From positions 29,550,756-29,614,755 of the forward strand of contig OZ026834.1 of NCBI GenBank assembly GCA_964023205.1: DNA of 64,000 bases. Direction: 5' to 3'. The notes beneath the pieces were generated by a model that was not told the DNA's origin, ran no database searches, and was given only the letters and a program-made list of their open reading frames with translations. Shown here piece after piece: positions 23,675 to 35,149 of the stretch; within the stretch, counting starts at the first letter, position 1; the number at the start of each line of letters is the position of its first letter. The translations under genes were made by a program, and so were the position numbers. Source of the DNA: Lutraria lutraria. Its lineage: Eukaryota; Mollusca; Bivalvia; Venerida; Mactridae.

Positions 23675-24828
23675 ATGAAACTTTGCTTAACGATGAAATA
23701 CTTAGGCGCCTTTTCCCATGTGTTTGCGTCCTACTTCTTTTTTTCTTTCGTGTATGGTCAACATGGATCAACTATGAGCATCAGAAGGATGGTGGCTAAA
23801 GGCGCTCGTTTTGGATCATCTCAACTACTTGGATGTAAGTTTTATTTGTAATATATATAGCGATCAGCACTGATGAAACTAATATGACATCTTTGGTAGT
23901 GCAAATCATTAGCATTGCATTTAACAATTTAAAGCAGATGCAATACAAATAGGATTAGAAATTACAGTACAACCGCTAAAGAGCAACACCCTGTGGGAGC
24001 TGCAAATATTGGCTGTTGTTTAGAGGTTGTTGCTCTGCAGAGGTTAAATTTATAGTAAATATCAGCTTAGGGAAATTCTGAAGGTGTTCTTATAGAGGTT
24101 GTTACTCTACAGAGGGCCACTCTGGAGAGGTTGTACAGTACTCACATGCAGTAAAGCTTAGTTTAGCTGCCACTTTAATATAAACCCCACCTCACTGTAA
24201 CAACCATGTATGGCCTAGTTCTCGAGATTTGTAACCAGACGACCCTGGTTCGAATCTCGGTCACGGCATGTCATACCCTTTCATGAAAATTTGACAAAAA
24301 TGTACATTTTCCTCCAAATGTGTGCTAGATACTTGAGGTACGGGTGAGACAGTACTGGTCAAAATGCAGTCCAGGAAAACTGAAATCTAACAACTGCACA
24401 GACTTGACTTTCTTTGAGACTTGAACCTTCTCTATGTTACATCTTGTATTAATGATACATTGTACTAGTCATTATAATTCGCTAATTGTTCGATATAAGC
24501 GATAATCAAATTTTATGAAAGGCTATTTTCTCGGACCTAAAAACATTGCTTGGTCCTCACAGACAACAATAATCATCATTATGTAAAAATCTTCTTTTTT
24601 TCAGTCATTGCTCTATGCGTGCGATTGGTGGTTCTCTTCTTCTACACATTAAGCACGGCATGTACAGATGCTGACACAGCCAATTTTGAAAGTTTCCATG
24701 AATTCCTCGGAATCTCGGCGGTCTTTGGTTTATTATCGTTATTTCTTTTTATTTTTTACATTGTTGCACAAATGTATCACAAGCTTGTTAAGATAGAAGA
24801 AAAGCCTGGTGTCTTGTCCATGGCTTAA
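23675..24828 (+). CDS. Small multi-pass membrane protein, unrecognised
   Basis: Two exons, 23675-23834 and 24605-24828, join with GT/AG sites and correct phase (GGAT|TC) into an open frame of 127 residues. Hydrophobic segments lie at about 8-30 (around GAFSHVFASYFFFSFVYG), 54-70 (around IALCVRLVVLFF) and 88-110 (around SAVFGLLSLFLFIFYIV). Between the last two is a polar loop with Cys and acidic residues (ACTDADTANFE); the C-terminus ends KIEEKPGVLSMA. An acceptor site lies 5 bases before the ATG and the frame stays open to it, so this may be the 3' part of a longer gene with exons upstream or in the N gap. The three-helix pattern would suit a tetraspan protein missing one helix. I cannot assign a family. 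Confidence 0.55.
23963..24140. mobile_element. MITE family M1, copy 3
   Basis: The left end is TACAGTACAACCGCTAAAGA and the right end 'gccactctggagaggttgta', which are inverted relatives. The interior has 'acaccctgtgggagctgcaa' and 'gttgttgctctgcagagg'. It lies in the intron of the small membrane-protein gene. Confidence 0.75.
24208..24340 (+). mobile_element. tRNA-derived SINE fragment
   Basis: An A-box-like 'tggcctagttctc' is followed about 40 bases later by a B-box-like 'ggttcgaatct', the internal RNA polymerase III promoter spacing of a tRNA head. No clean acceptor stem is seen and unrelated sequence follows, so a SINE is more likely than a tRNA gene. Confidence 0.5.
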
Positions 24829-25423
24829 TCTATTTTTTTGTTAATTTCATCACAAAACTTGTAGACGCATAAAAATGCATACAAGTATATTAGTTATTTA
24901 AATGAAAATCTGGCACAAAGTGCAAGCCATAGTATCGTAAAAATGTATATACATGTACATATCTATCACCTACACGTGTATCATTTTATGTATGTCGAGG
25001 CCATTAAAAATTAATTGCTTGATTATCTTAAGAAGCATCCAAAAAAGGGGGCAGGGGGGTATTTTTCTTGATGGTAACTAATTTAAAACAAATAAATTAA
25101 TATTCACCAGAAATTTGGTACTGTTACTCAAATATGTGAGGAACACACTCACATTGTGCCATAAATGTCAACCAAAACAAAGTCTCTTTGGAATTCGAAT
25201 CTTCAAAAAGGGTGGGTTGGCATTAAGGCCCCAGATAAGATAATCTAGTAATTGATCTAGTAATGATGCCTTAATTTCAGCATTAGATAAACAACGAAAT
25301 CCGAGGCCCAGTATTTCACTGTGATAATATATCATTTCAGAAATTGCTTACTGTATTTTTGTTAAGTTATAATTCTTATATACTCACTATGTTGAACACA
25401 AAATTGTTAATATTTTACTTTTC

Positions 25424-25429
25424 AATAAA
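25424..25429 (+). terminator. Possible polyadenylation signal
   Basis: An AATAAA about 600 bases after the stop of the small membrane-protein gene. It is a plausible transcript end; no other support. Confidence 0.3.
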
Positions 25430-26318
25430 TCTTTATCATATTTCAATGTTTGATTATTTTATCATTTCATGATTTCAATGGATGTTTGTTCTACATTGTA
25501 TCAGCAATGATTAATATGTTTAGAAGAGAATAAACCTTCTTCGGTAATCAATATTCTAAAGCTGTTCAATGTATAATGTCACAAGTTTTCAAACTTAGTA
25601 ACCCTAAGGCATTAAAACAATTGTTTGTTTTGGGTTTCCTGACCTACCCTTATTTCCCCCCTACTCTTGAGTTTTTTAAGGCCTGAGAAACCGTACATCC
25701 ATTTTCTCTTTTCTTCTAAAAAAAAATACTTTTCCCCCCTCTAATTGTTTTTACCTTCCCCCCTCTAAAAAAAAAATTCCCGACCCACCTATTTTTAAGG
25801 AGCATGTTACCAGAAACATTTATTTTTCGTTTATTAGATAAATCATGCCCAAGAATAATTACAAAATGTATTAATTTTGCATATTTTTTTATGTTCTGTT
25901 GTGAATTTATAGAGCATTTTTCCTTCAGATGGACTTCTTTGCCCATATTATGTAGGTGTTCACAAGAACTTTACTGGATACCCCAAGGTTATAAAACTTC
26001 AGAACAGTCTCTGAGCTGAAATCTCCATTCTATTTTCTAAGTACATGTATTTTGATTGAAAAGATAGAGCTGATTAATGTTTAAATACGTATTCAGATCA
26101 ATTATGCCATCAGACTAATAAAATTATATATCACGCCTACTACAAAATACGCTTCTGTCATTGGATGATTTGACGTCACGTGGTGACCTAATATATCCTA
26201 TATTAGGTTAACAGAAAATATTATGTCTGTAATGGAGTCATTTATATTTAAATTTTGGGTCTGTGATGGAGGCTTTTATTGCAATGATGAGGAGGAAGGT
26301 AGTCTGCGTGATATAATC

Positions 26319-26458
26319 GTTACAGGGATAGTAACTGACCCGATACGGGATATACGGGTCTGTGGAAAACCATATCGGGACTCGACCTTCGGTCTCGCCC
26401 CATATGGTTTTCCAAAGACCCGTATATCCCGTATCGGGTCAGTTACTTACCCTGTAAC
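26319..26458. mobile_element. Near-perfect foldback element
   Basis: A 57-base arm beginning gttacagggatagtaactg is repeated almost perfectly in reverse complement after a 25-base centre, ending ...acttaccctgtaac. The loop contains 'gactcgaccttcggtctcg', itself partly self-complementary. The arms differ at only a few positions, so insertion was recent or the arms are held similar. No protein is encoded. Confidence 0.85.
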
Positions 26459-26591
26459 TATTAATATCAACAATATCATTACTGTTGGATCATAATTAAT
26501 TAGAAATTTTGAAAGGTATGAGATTTGAGCTCGGACACCGATCTAAAATTTTACAACCTCAGACCCTTGTTTTGTTTAATGTTATTATCAA

Positions 26592-26816
26592 GTTTTACAC
26601 CCCTTTTCAACAGTCAAAGTCATATGAGGCGGACAGTTCACCTAATCATAATTCCTGGGATGAACCAGTTCTAGACTCCCATCCTCCGTAAGCAACTGCC
26701 TTTCTCACATAAAGAGATATGGTTGGTAGCCGGGCTCAAACCCATGACCCTCTATCAGTGAGAGGTTACAGTGACTTGAAGTCGGCGACCTTAACCACTC
26801 GACCACGGAGGCGGGT
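26592..26816 (-). mobile_element. tRNA-derived SINE, family S1
   Basis: Read on the minus strand, it starts with a tRNA-like head (ccgcctccgtggtcgagtgg, then B box 'gggtttgagcccggc') and ends with 'ttgaaaaggggtgtaaaac'. Relatives are at 30836-30955 (minus), 46143-46363 (minus) and 49120-49231 (plus, tail only). The head resembles a Ser/Leu-type tRNA with a long variable arm. Confidence 0.8.
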
Positions 26817-27233
26817 CTCAGTCAGACACTTGACTACAGCATATTTCAGAGGAGTCTAAAGTGTAACATTGGTGCAACAGTGGCAACCTAAGAGCATACC
26901 ATGCATGTTTACTAAAAAAAAAACTTGAAAACAGAATAATTGTGAAATCAATTCATTTAATAGACAATCACCAAGCTAATTTCATTCACATAGTTGTAGT
27001 TGATTAAGATCGACTTTTTCATTGATTTTCATTAAAATATTCAGCTAAAGATACACAGAAATGTAAATGGGGTAATTTTTTACAGTTAAAAAAAGGTGTA
27101 TATTACCATAAAATATTGGAAAACAATATTAGTAAGTAATAGTAACTATTGATCACATCTATTTACAGTCAGTTCCTATACAAATCTAAGCCATATCACA
27201 TTAAGTTAAACTTATAAACTTATTTCTTTAATA

Positions 27234-27433
27234 AGGCCATCCTTAAAAAATGTTTGTTTGCAGTAATCCTACCCAGAGACTTTTTAGTGGGTAGGTAGGT
27301 AGGAAATAATTTTTTTCACTATTTTTTAATGAAAAAAATAATTTTACTCCAGGGACCAAAATTAGTTGGGCAGGGGCCTTTTTGGTGAGTTGGTAGCATT
27401 ACCACAAACAAAATATTTTTTAGGGGATGGCCT
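27234..27433. mobile_element. MITE with AGGCCATCC ends
   Basis: The ends are inverted repeats of about 25 bases: AGGCCATCCTTAAAAAATGT on the left and a right end in 'tttttaggggatggcct'. It spans about 200 bases and has no coding capacity. Confidence 0.7.
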
Positions 27434-28427
27434 AATTCAAGTAAAACTTACACAACATTTCACAGTTGCATTGAAGAAAATTGGAATTTTATGATTGGGA
27501 TTCCTAACAATACAATACAAAAAATACTAGTCACATTAATACCTTGCCAATACTAATGTCAGAGTGGAAAAAAAACATTAAAAATAATAATGATTAACAG
27601 TTGAATGGCAATATGAAATGTGTCTTAATCATGAAGATACATGAATGAACAACTTCAAGATCCGTCTGATCTGAGGATCATTTAAAAAATATCTTGTTTT
27701 GATATAAGTATAGTAGATCTACATACATGTACATAAATATTGTGACAACAGTCTACACCATTAATAGCTGGGAAAATGACCTACTGGTAAATACAATGAC
27801 CAAAATATAACTTTGACAAAATGCTAATTTCAGAGAATGCATTAAACAAGATAAACATAAAATAGCATACATAATCTAAACAGTGCCACACAGTCTACTC
27901 AAACTACAATATCAAACACAGGTCTCAGAGTCGGAGAAGGTGTTCTTTTATTCATTGAGAAAATTGCAAGAAATGTGAATATAAGCTATGGCACTGAATC
28001 TCTGAGACAAAGGTCATTGCTAATGTCTGTGGCAATCACAATTCATTGAAAGTCAAATACATCCAAGTTTAAATAAACAAATGAAACATCTGGATATCAA
28101 ACAGACATTTGGATGATGTAGAAATGAGAAGAGCTAGAGAAAGAAAAAAAAGAAAATTTTGAAGGGGGGGGGGGGCATTATTTATTCTGGGAAATAACAG
28201 ATAAGAGAAAGCAGAGTATTTATTAGATAAATATAAAAGTGGAGACACTGTTAAAAACACCTTGTTTGCAGCCAAAACAGGTATAAAACTTGCAGAAGTA
28301 ATAAATGGCTAAAATGGCAGACAGTTCAGTGTTCAGTGTGAGATCATATGTGTGTGACTTTTTAAGATAGAACAACAATAAAAGCTTTGAAGATACCGTA
28401 ATAATCATATGCCACAAAACAATATCA

Positions 28428-28926
28428 ACTAGAGCTGTCACAGAGGTGACTAATACACCCGCTGCCGCTTTGACACTAAGACTGCCATTGTACAGTATAT
28501 AGCTATGTTCAAGGGCACATAACTCTAAAATGAGTGAATCGCTGGGCATGAAAATTGTGCACATCTACATTACATATTGATAATATATTTCAAGTTTCAA
28601 TTCAATCCCTTAAAAATGTGGAAGTAATTTGCTCCACAAACATTCATGATTTAAGAATGGCATTGTAAACTAGATGTCTAAGTTCAAGGGCACATAACTC
28701 CGAAATGAATGGATCACTGGGCATGAAAATTGTGTCTTGCACATCTATACTTCATGGTGATAACATATTTTAAGTTTCATTGCAATTGCTTAAAGAATGT
28801 GGAAGTAGTTCGCCCCACAAACTTGTGATATTTTATGTGGACAGACTGACCAACAACTACCAACAAACCGACTGACAGAGAGACTCCAATATACCCCCTC
28901 TCAAACTTCGTTTGCGGGGGTATAAA
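28428..28926 (+). repeat. Dispersed repeat with two internal ~180-bp units
   Basis: It starts 'actagagctgtcacagaggt' and ends '...cgtttgcgggggtataaa'. Inside, two units share 'ttcaagggcacataactc', 'cactgggcatgaaaattgtg' and 'aatgtggaagta', about 180 bases apart. It is non-coding and similar in style to the other long tandem-bodied repeats of this window. Confidence 0.7.
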
Positions 28927-29122
28927 AATGTCATATGCATTTTAAGGTTTACATTTATTTACAACATCATAACATAAATCCTTCTCTCTCTCTACTTGAG
29001 ACGTTTACAACATACTTACATTAACAGCAATTTAGATTATCTCATATACACATATTATTATACGCTTACAGATACATGTAACACTAAACATGTTTCAACA
29101 AGTCCAGAAATGAAATTCATTA

Positions 29123-29597
29123 GTAATACTCAAGGTCCATAATCAAGTGACATATTGTTTTGATACCACAGGGTCAAGAAAAATTGCGGCGGCGTATTTT
29201 TCATCAAAAGTTTAAATGTTTCATATGTATTTTTTATGTAGCCCATGTTCCAGCCAACATTTTTCCAAATCCATCGATCAGTACCAAAATTAGCATTGTT
29301 ATGCCATAGTCTGTCCATAGACCTTGCAGAGAATTTTTTTTTTTAAATAATGAAAGTCTGTCCACTTCAAATTTCTTTGAAGGGTCTATGGACAAACTAT
29401 GGCAGTAACAACATTAATTTTGGTACCGATGGATTTGAAAATTTTTTGGCTGGAACATGGGCTACATGCAAAGTTTGAAATATTTAAAATATTTCGACGA
29501 AAAATACAACTTATCTTCATCTTACCATTGTACACGCCACTGTGGAATCAGCCATTATCAAAACAATATACCACATGATCATAGGCCTTGAATACTA
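29123..29597. repeat. Large imperfect palindrome (~475 bp)
   Basis: Left arm about 29123-29325 and right arm about 29380-29597 are inverted copies. Paired landmarks include 'catattgttttgata' with 'tatcaaaacaatata', 'agcccatgttccagcc' with 'ggctggaacatgggct', and 'gtctgtccatagacc' with 'ggtctatggacaaac'. The centre is near 29350. It lies about 240 bases downstream of the sororin-like stop codon, so it could be in that gene's 3' UTR. Confidence 0.85.
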
Positions 29598-29839
29598 GTA
29601 TTTAAGAAAATTTCCTTCATACATAATCTATTTCTATAGCAATACCTGTTAACCAGGCTAATTTCAATTCAACGAACAAAACTGTTGAGTGTTGTCTAGT
29701 TGTACGTGGAAATATGTATAGAATTATTCAATTGTTAATCATCCGGTAAGGTAACATCTTATACACAATGACCAAATCAGAGCAACCAATAAAATGTTCT
29801 CAATTTTACAGCATAGCAAGTATAAGGAACATAAATACA

Positions 29840-32817
29840 CTATCCTTCAACACTGAGTTCAAAGTTTTCTAAATCCTCCAGTTCGGAGTTGACCTTGTCA
29901 GCCCACTCATCTAGCTTAGAAGTCTGAAATGAACATGAATATCAAAGATTATATCATTTCAAATGTAATTGGTAAAATGTAGCAAAATGATGTTAGCACA
30001 AATGCCCCATATAACACCCCCCCCCCACCTCTGTGTTCTATTTTTGGAAAGAAATGCATATACACAATCAGAAATCTCAAAATTAAAACTGACAAGAGCA
30101 TTCGACCATCAAAACATGTCATTTTTAAGCTACCTTAGGCATTTATATAATATGGCCCTTGCATGAAGTAAAACAAGATCTGTCCGTGAGACAGCATGTT
30201 CAACTATTCTCAGTGATTGATAATAAACAAATTTGTCTATAATAAGACAATACTTATATCTAAGTAGCATTTAAGAGTTAAAAAGAGCTCTCTGTAAAAC
30301 AGTGTATTGAGTGTAACAGAGAAATATTATAGAATAAGTTATATTCATAATAAGTTTAAAATGGGCCACAATACGGCTAGAATTATCTATCTTGTCTGTC
30401 TGATACCCCTGGACACTTCACATGAAGTTCAAGTCAATGCCATAAGTGGTTACTGAGATATGTAACTTGCATGCAAAACTTCAACCATATGCAATGACGA
30501 TGCTGACGCATAGGCAACTGCAATAGCTCTCCATATTCTTCGAATAGTTGAGCTAAAAATATTTATACTCACTTGTCTTGATGTGTTATACTTTCTCTTT
30601 GTCTTCTTATATGACTTGTTTATTGATTTATTCAGGTCTAAACTTTCTTCTGTAATAGTAAGCATATACATTCTACCGTAACTCATACTTGTAAATAAAC
30701 ACACAGAGCTAAAATTTTTCCAAGATATATCAAAAAGCCATGGGAAATACTCTTGACAGCAAATAGTTTTTTTTTAAAATTTAATCTGTAAAATTTAAAG
30801 TTATGTTTAATACATCATATTTCTGTTTACTTGTTTGAGTTTTACGCCAACTTTACACAACATCCAACATTCTCACATAAAGATTTAAGAGACATCATGA
30901 CATGGTCAGTTAGCTGCACTCAAACCCACAGCCCTCTATCAGTGCCAGGTTAGTACTTAAATAAAACAACGAGGAATATACATGAGCATTAGAAAATTTA
31001 CCAGAATCATTTTCTTCCAGTTTAAAAGCAGGAGAGCTGCCTCTTCTTTTCCTACTCTGCTTGGCTGATGGGGCAGGGGATGGTGTCATGAAAGAGTCCA
31101 TCGAAGCATAGTCTGATGTTGGACTCGGTGTTTCTGTTCTTTGAACTGGAGAAAGTTTGGAAATGTTCTGTTTGATATTTGTAAAATCTCTCTTTGGTTT
31201 CGTTCTTATCTCATTCGGAGTCGATGTTTTCTTCAGACTATTTTTTGACACTTTCTTAACAGCAGATGTTCGGCTTTTTATTTTAACTGGCAAATCAGCT
31301 GGGGTTGAGGTCTTTCCACTGCTGAAGCGTGGCATAGTTTTTCTGGGCGATAAAAATAATGCGCTATCATTAGAATCTGCTTCTTCCACAGGTTCTGTAA
31401 ATGAAGTTGATGACGACACTAACTTTCCTTGAACTCTTGGAGACTTCCTTGACGTATTCAAACCTTTATCACGTTTTTCCCCTATGTTCCTCATCATCGA
31501 TGATTTAGAACGGCGACCTCTAACGATTGGAGATATATCATCTAGATTAAGTGGCGGGATTGCTTTAAGAACTCGCTTCCTCTTGTGCTGTTCTATGTCG
31601 GCTTGTTTAACTATCTCTTCTTTTTGGACAGGCTTCGTGGGTCTAGATTTTGGAGTAACTGTTGATCCTTTCTTTTTACCTGAAGTGCAGGCATTTTCAT
31701 CCCCCTTTGACCTTGACAGTGTTTTTGATGACTTAGAACCAGAAGCACTACTTCCTTCCTTGGGTAATGCTTTTGAAGACTTTCTGACTTGTTTGTTAGT
31801 TCTTTTTACTGCTCCAGCACCTGCTTTTACCTTTTCTGATTTCTTTGGAGCATCAGATTTTGGAGAATCTTCCATGAAGTCAAATGGACTTGATGAGTTA
31901 CTTTTCCTCAAGGTATTTTTACTTCTAGATGATGTAGTGTCATTACTTGGAGTTATTTTTAATTTCCTCTCATCCTCGGTACCTGAACTACGTCTTGTTA
32001 TACGAACAGACACATCATCTTTTGAAGAAATACATTTCTGAAGAAGCAAAATTAAGTTATGCAATAACACAGACATGTTTAAATATCAATAACAAGCATT
32101 TTCTACTCATTCTATATAGTGATCAGTTTGTTAGTCCTTAAAAATCCAAATATGGTGTATCACGACACAAGTTTCCCCAATCGATTTAGATTCAAAAGGA
32201 GACCGATCCAATGCCTGTTCCCCAAATTGTTCAACTTACAAAATGACTGCTTATACTTTCAATAGATCCCCCTGGTCCATGATTAATCTTTCAAATCTCC
32301 CCCCCAAAAAAAATCTCAAAAGGGGACATTTCCCCATCAGTTTTGAACTCAAGATGCAAAATAGTCAATAATAAATGAAAACATGACTATATGCTATATA
32401 TAATTATATCAAACAAGAAAATGCATCTACAATTTAATTGTCATTTTCTCCCCCTCACATTGAAAGTAATCTACATGTAGTCAATAATTTTCTACAGGCC
32501 TAGAAATAAATTTTGTAGTACTAACTAACAAATATATTCAACTCTACTGTGACCAAGAAAATACCATCCCACATCGAAAGGATGAAAAATATCTTTCTAG
32601 TAGGGTGAGCAAATTTAAGACTTATCTTCAAATGTCAACAATTTCAAAATGCAAACATACATGTATATATCAAAAGTTTTCATACTATAAATAATTAAAG
32701 TTGCAGTACTTATTCTGGTATTAATTAAACTTACACTACAGCATGCATAAATTTATGAAAAAGATAAAAAAAAAATTACCTTTTTGTTTGTAATCGAGGA
32801 CTTCACAGGCTCACTTC
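29840..32817 (-). CDS. CDCA5: Sororin-like cohesin protector (partial at 5' end)
   Basis: In vertebrates sororin holds PDS5-bound cohesin on replicated DNA against WAPL. On the minus strand exons 32780-32817, 31002-32037, 30573-30649 and 29840-29923 join in frame to about 411 codons, without the first exon. The last exon gives LDEWADKVNSELEDLENF then ELSVEG, matching in order and position the C-terminal sororin box (LDEWA...E..E.F.L.VE) that binds cohesin; a basic KKTKRK run precedes it as in vertebrates. The large exon is disordered, Ser/Lys/Pro-rich, with at least a dozen SP/TP sites suited to mitotic kinases. 'SPFDFMEDSP' might stand in for the PDS5-binding FGF-type motif, which is speculative. 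It is longer than human sororin (252 residues). No KEN box was seen. Identity rests mainly on the C-terminal box. Confidence 0.75.
30836..30955 (-). mobile_element. SINE family S1 fragment in sororin-like intron
   Basis: Shares 'tctcacataaagat', 'catggtcagttagctgc' and 'caaacccacagccctctatc' with the antisense SINE at 26592-26816, but is shortened and diverged. It lies between exons 30573-30649 and 31002-32037. Confidence 0.6.
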
Positions 32818-35149
32818 CTGAAATTCAAGGTAAAAAACACTAAATCAAAATAACATGGATTACAAAAGAAATGTTTTCACGGAAATGATACGTAAATTTT
32901 GGAATTAAATGAATCATTGAATACCATCAAACATGCATATGAGTCGATGATATGTTAGTTTGTGTTACAGTGGCTCACGGTAAACTTCAGATCAACTGAT
33001 CCAAAAATTCCAATTTATCAACATTGTGAACATATGGTTAAGTGACCAGTTTTTGTGATATTTTATGTATTGAACCATTTCCATTTGTTGTATGCATGTT
33101 TGGTGGTATTCAATGATTCATTTAATTCCAAAATTTACATATCATATCATTTCCCTGATTGTACTGGCTTTTTTCCCTGTGATCTAGTTTGATTGTGAAT
33201 GTAAACAATCATTCAATGTTGCAAGAAGTTCTGGGTACCATAACTAAATTGGTCTTTTTTATTTCATCTTGTTGACCATTTTAGTAATTTAGTTATGGAA
33301 TTAGTCAGCAGATCATTTCACATGGATTCCGGAATGCTATGGACTTAATCCAAAGCATTTACAAGGAAAATTTTGAAAGTAAGGTAGTCTGAAACATTGG
33401 CAAAATATTCGATATCTTTCGCCTGTTGAAGTTACATACATGTATATTTTATGTCATGTTGATAGATTAGATTATATATATAATATATGAAGATACTATA
33501 ATTCATCGCTTTATACATAAGTTTTATGGATATTTGTGCATTCAATAGGAAAACGAACACGACTCAGACTGAGTCGTTTACCTTTTAAAGAACAAGTGGC
33601 CTTGAAGATGAACTGCAATAATATTATTATTCATAATGCATACGTATCATGGTCTAAGACCTTTGACTATGTAGCAAGTTTATAATAATAACAGCAGGGA
33701 TACCTATGGGGTGAGTATGCCCTATTCTTATTACCATAGTCATGAATGACTTCGCCAAGGCAAAGATCTGTATTATACATCATGTACAGTATAAATATTT
33801 GGACAAGCTCAAGGTATGAAGTGAATTATGATTCAACTTCTTGAGAACAGAATTCTGCGAAAACTAACGACATTTAAAATTAATATTGAAATACACAAAC
33901 ACCTGATACATTATTACACTGACCTGTTTTCAATTTGTTTGTTTTTGATTTTGCCATATTGTTCATACATTTACAGGATTCAATACACCATCACACCCTA
34001 CTTTCTAAATGTCAAATAAACCTTTTTGTTTATAAATCGCGCTCTACGTTGCAGTAGCTAAAAGACAAGTACATCCGTTATTTGTGGGGGGGGGGGTATA
34101 AAGTCACGTCCATTCCGGCGAACAATATCGATTTTGTTGTACACAAATTGTTCATCAATGCCTGGGACCATTAGACATACACACACTTATATATTTGTAT
34201 AATGGTTCCAGTCAATGATAATTTGTTGGGAAACACTAAATGAAAAAGTTTGAAAAATATATTACTTCAGGACCTTAAATTCTACGTATATACTATACCA
34301 GAGACATATAAGATATATAACGTTACGTTATCTAGATGCCTTTGTTCTGACTGACATTAACTGGAAATATTCAGTCACGACACACCTTTTTGTTCTACTT
34401 AATCACTGAATTAATTAAACCAGACCTGGACTCTACACATATAGTTGTGTTAAATCCGACAGTCCGATGATTTAGCCAAAGACTTATATATACTTTATAT
34501 TTTGTTCAGACTATTTTTAAACCATTTATAAATCATGATGCAATTTATAGATGGTTAAAAGTCAATTGACGTTTCATAATTATAACAAACTATAAAAAAA
34601 CTATATAAATAGTACTTCTGAAAGAAACAGAAATTTACATATCCATCGGCACATATACTAGCTATACATGCGCAGTATCATATTATCGGGTCAAACAAAT
34701 ATGACCCTTTCCTGTTCCTTCCAGGTCCCTTGTCAACTCGTACCATTGATAAATCAGATAATTAGCAATAGTACACCAATTTAAAGATCTCAGTATATGC
34801 TCTACAATCCGTAGATCGAGATGCAAAATACCTTAATTGGTGTTTTCCAACCTCATGCAGTTGGAACAAACATGTCATCCAGCTAAGTCAAAGGGATATC
34901 TATATATGCTTACACACTTTTTTTCGATTTTTTTTTAATGTCAGACTCCTTTGAGCTAAGTTACATCGATCAATGTTCAGCTAGCAAAACACGTACTCAA
35001 CTTTATCAGAGACCTATATACATACATGTATGTATAGGTCTTTGACTTTATTAAGCGCAACATTAATTCTCACAAAGCAGCAAAACATCAGGGAGTTCGT
35101 CAGAGCATAACTTAAGTACTATATATGTGTGTAGTTGTACGTGTTGTAC
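32818..35149. other. Upstream region of the sororin-like gene, no exon identified
   Basis: The first coding exon of the sororin-like gene should lie here, ending in phase 1, but I could not pick a convincing one. Apart from the inverted repeat at 32880-33167 and a G run near 34086, it is AT-rich DNA without visible features. Confidence 0.4.
32880..33167. repeat. Inverted repeat in sororin-like upstream intron
   Basis: Left arm 32880-32942 (ggaaatgatacgtaaatttt ... catcaaacatgcatat) is inverted at about 33093-33167 (atgcatgtttggtggtattc ... catatcatttccc). The arms are about 60 bases with a ~150-base middle. It is probably a MITE. Confidence 0.75.

Larger units (their letters stand above)
25430..29122. 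other. Intergenic DNA, repeat-rich
   Basis: No exon is supported between the small membrane-protein gene and the sororin-like gene. It contains a foldback element (26319-26458), an antisense SINE (26592-26816), a MITE (27234-27433) and a two-unit repeat (28428-28926). The rest is AT-rich sequence with a G run near 28167. Confidence 0.5.

Noticed and set aside
24208..24280. Possible tRNA gene
   Set aside because: A- and B-box-like words are present but no acceptor stem or clean cloverleaf can be drawn; a SINE is more likely.
26223..26495. 90-residue open frame
   Set aside because: It runs straight through both arms of the foldback at 26319-26458, so its internal symmetry is that of the DNA palindrome.
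26750..26816. Possible Ser/Leu-type tRNA on the minus strand
   Set aside because: The same head with the same non-tRNA tail recurs at other places in the window, so it is a SINE head.
31484..32041. 185-residue open frame on the plus strand
   Set aside because: It is the antisense of the large sororin-like exon. The Ser/Lys-rich codons of that exon leave the opposite strand open, and there are no splice sites or family features.
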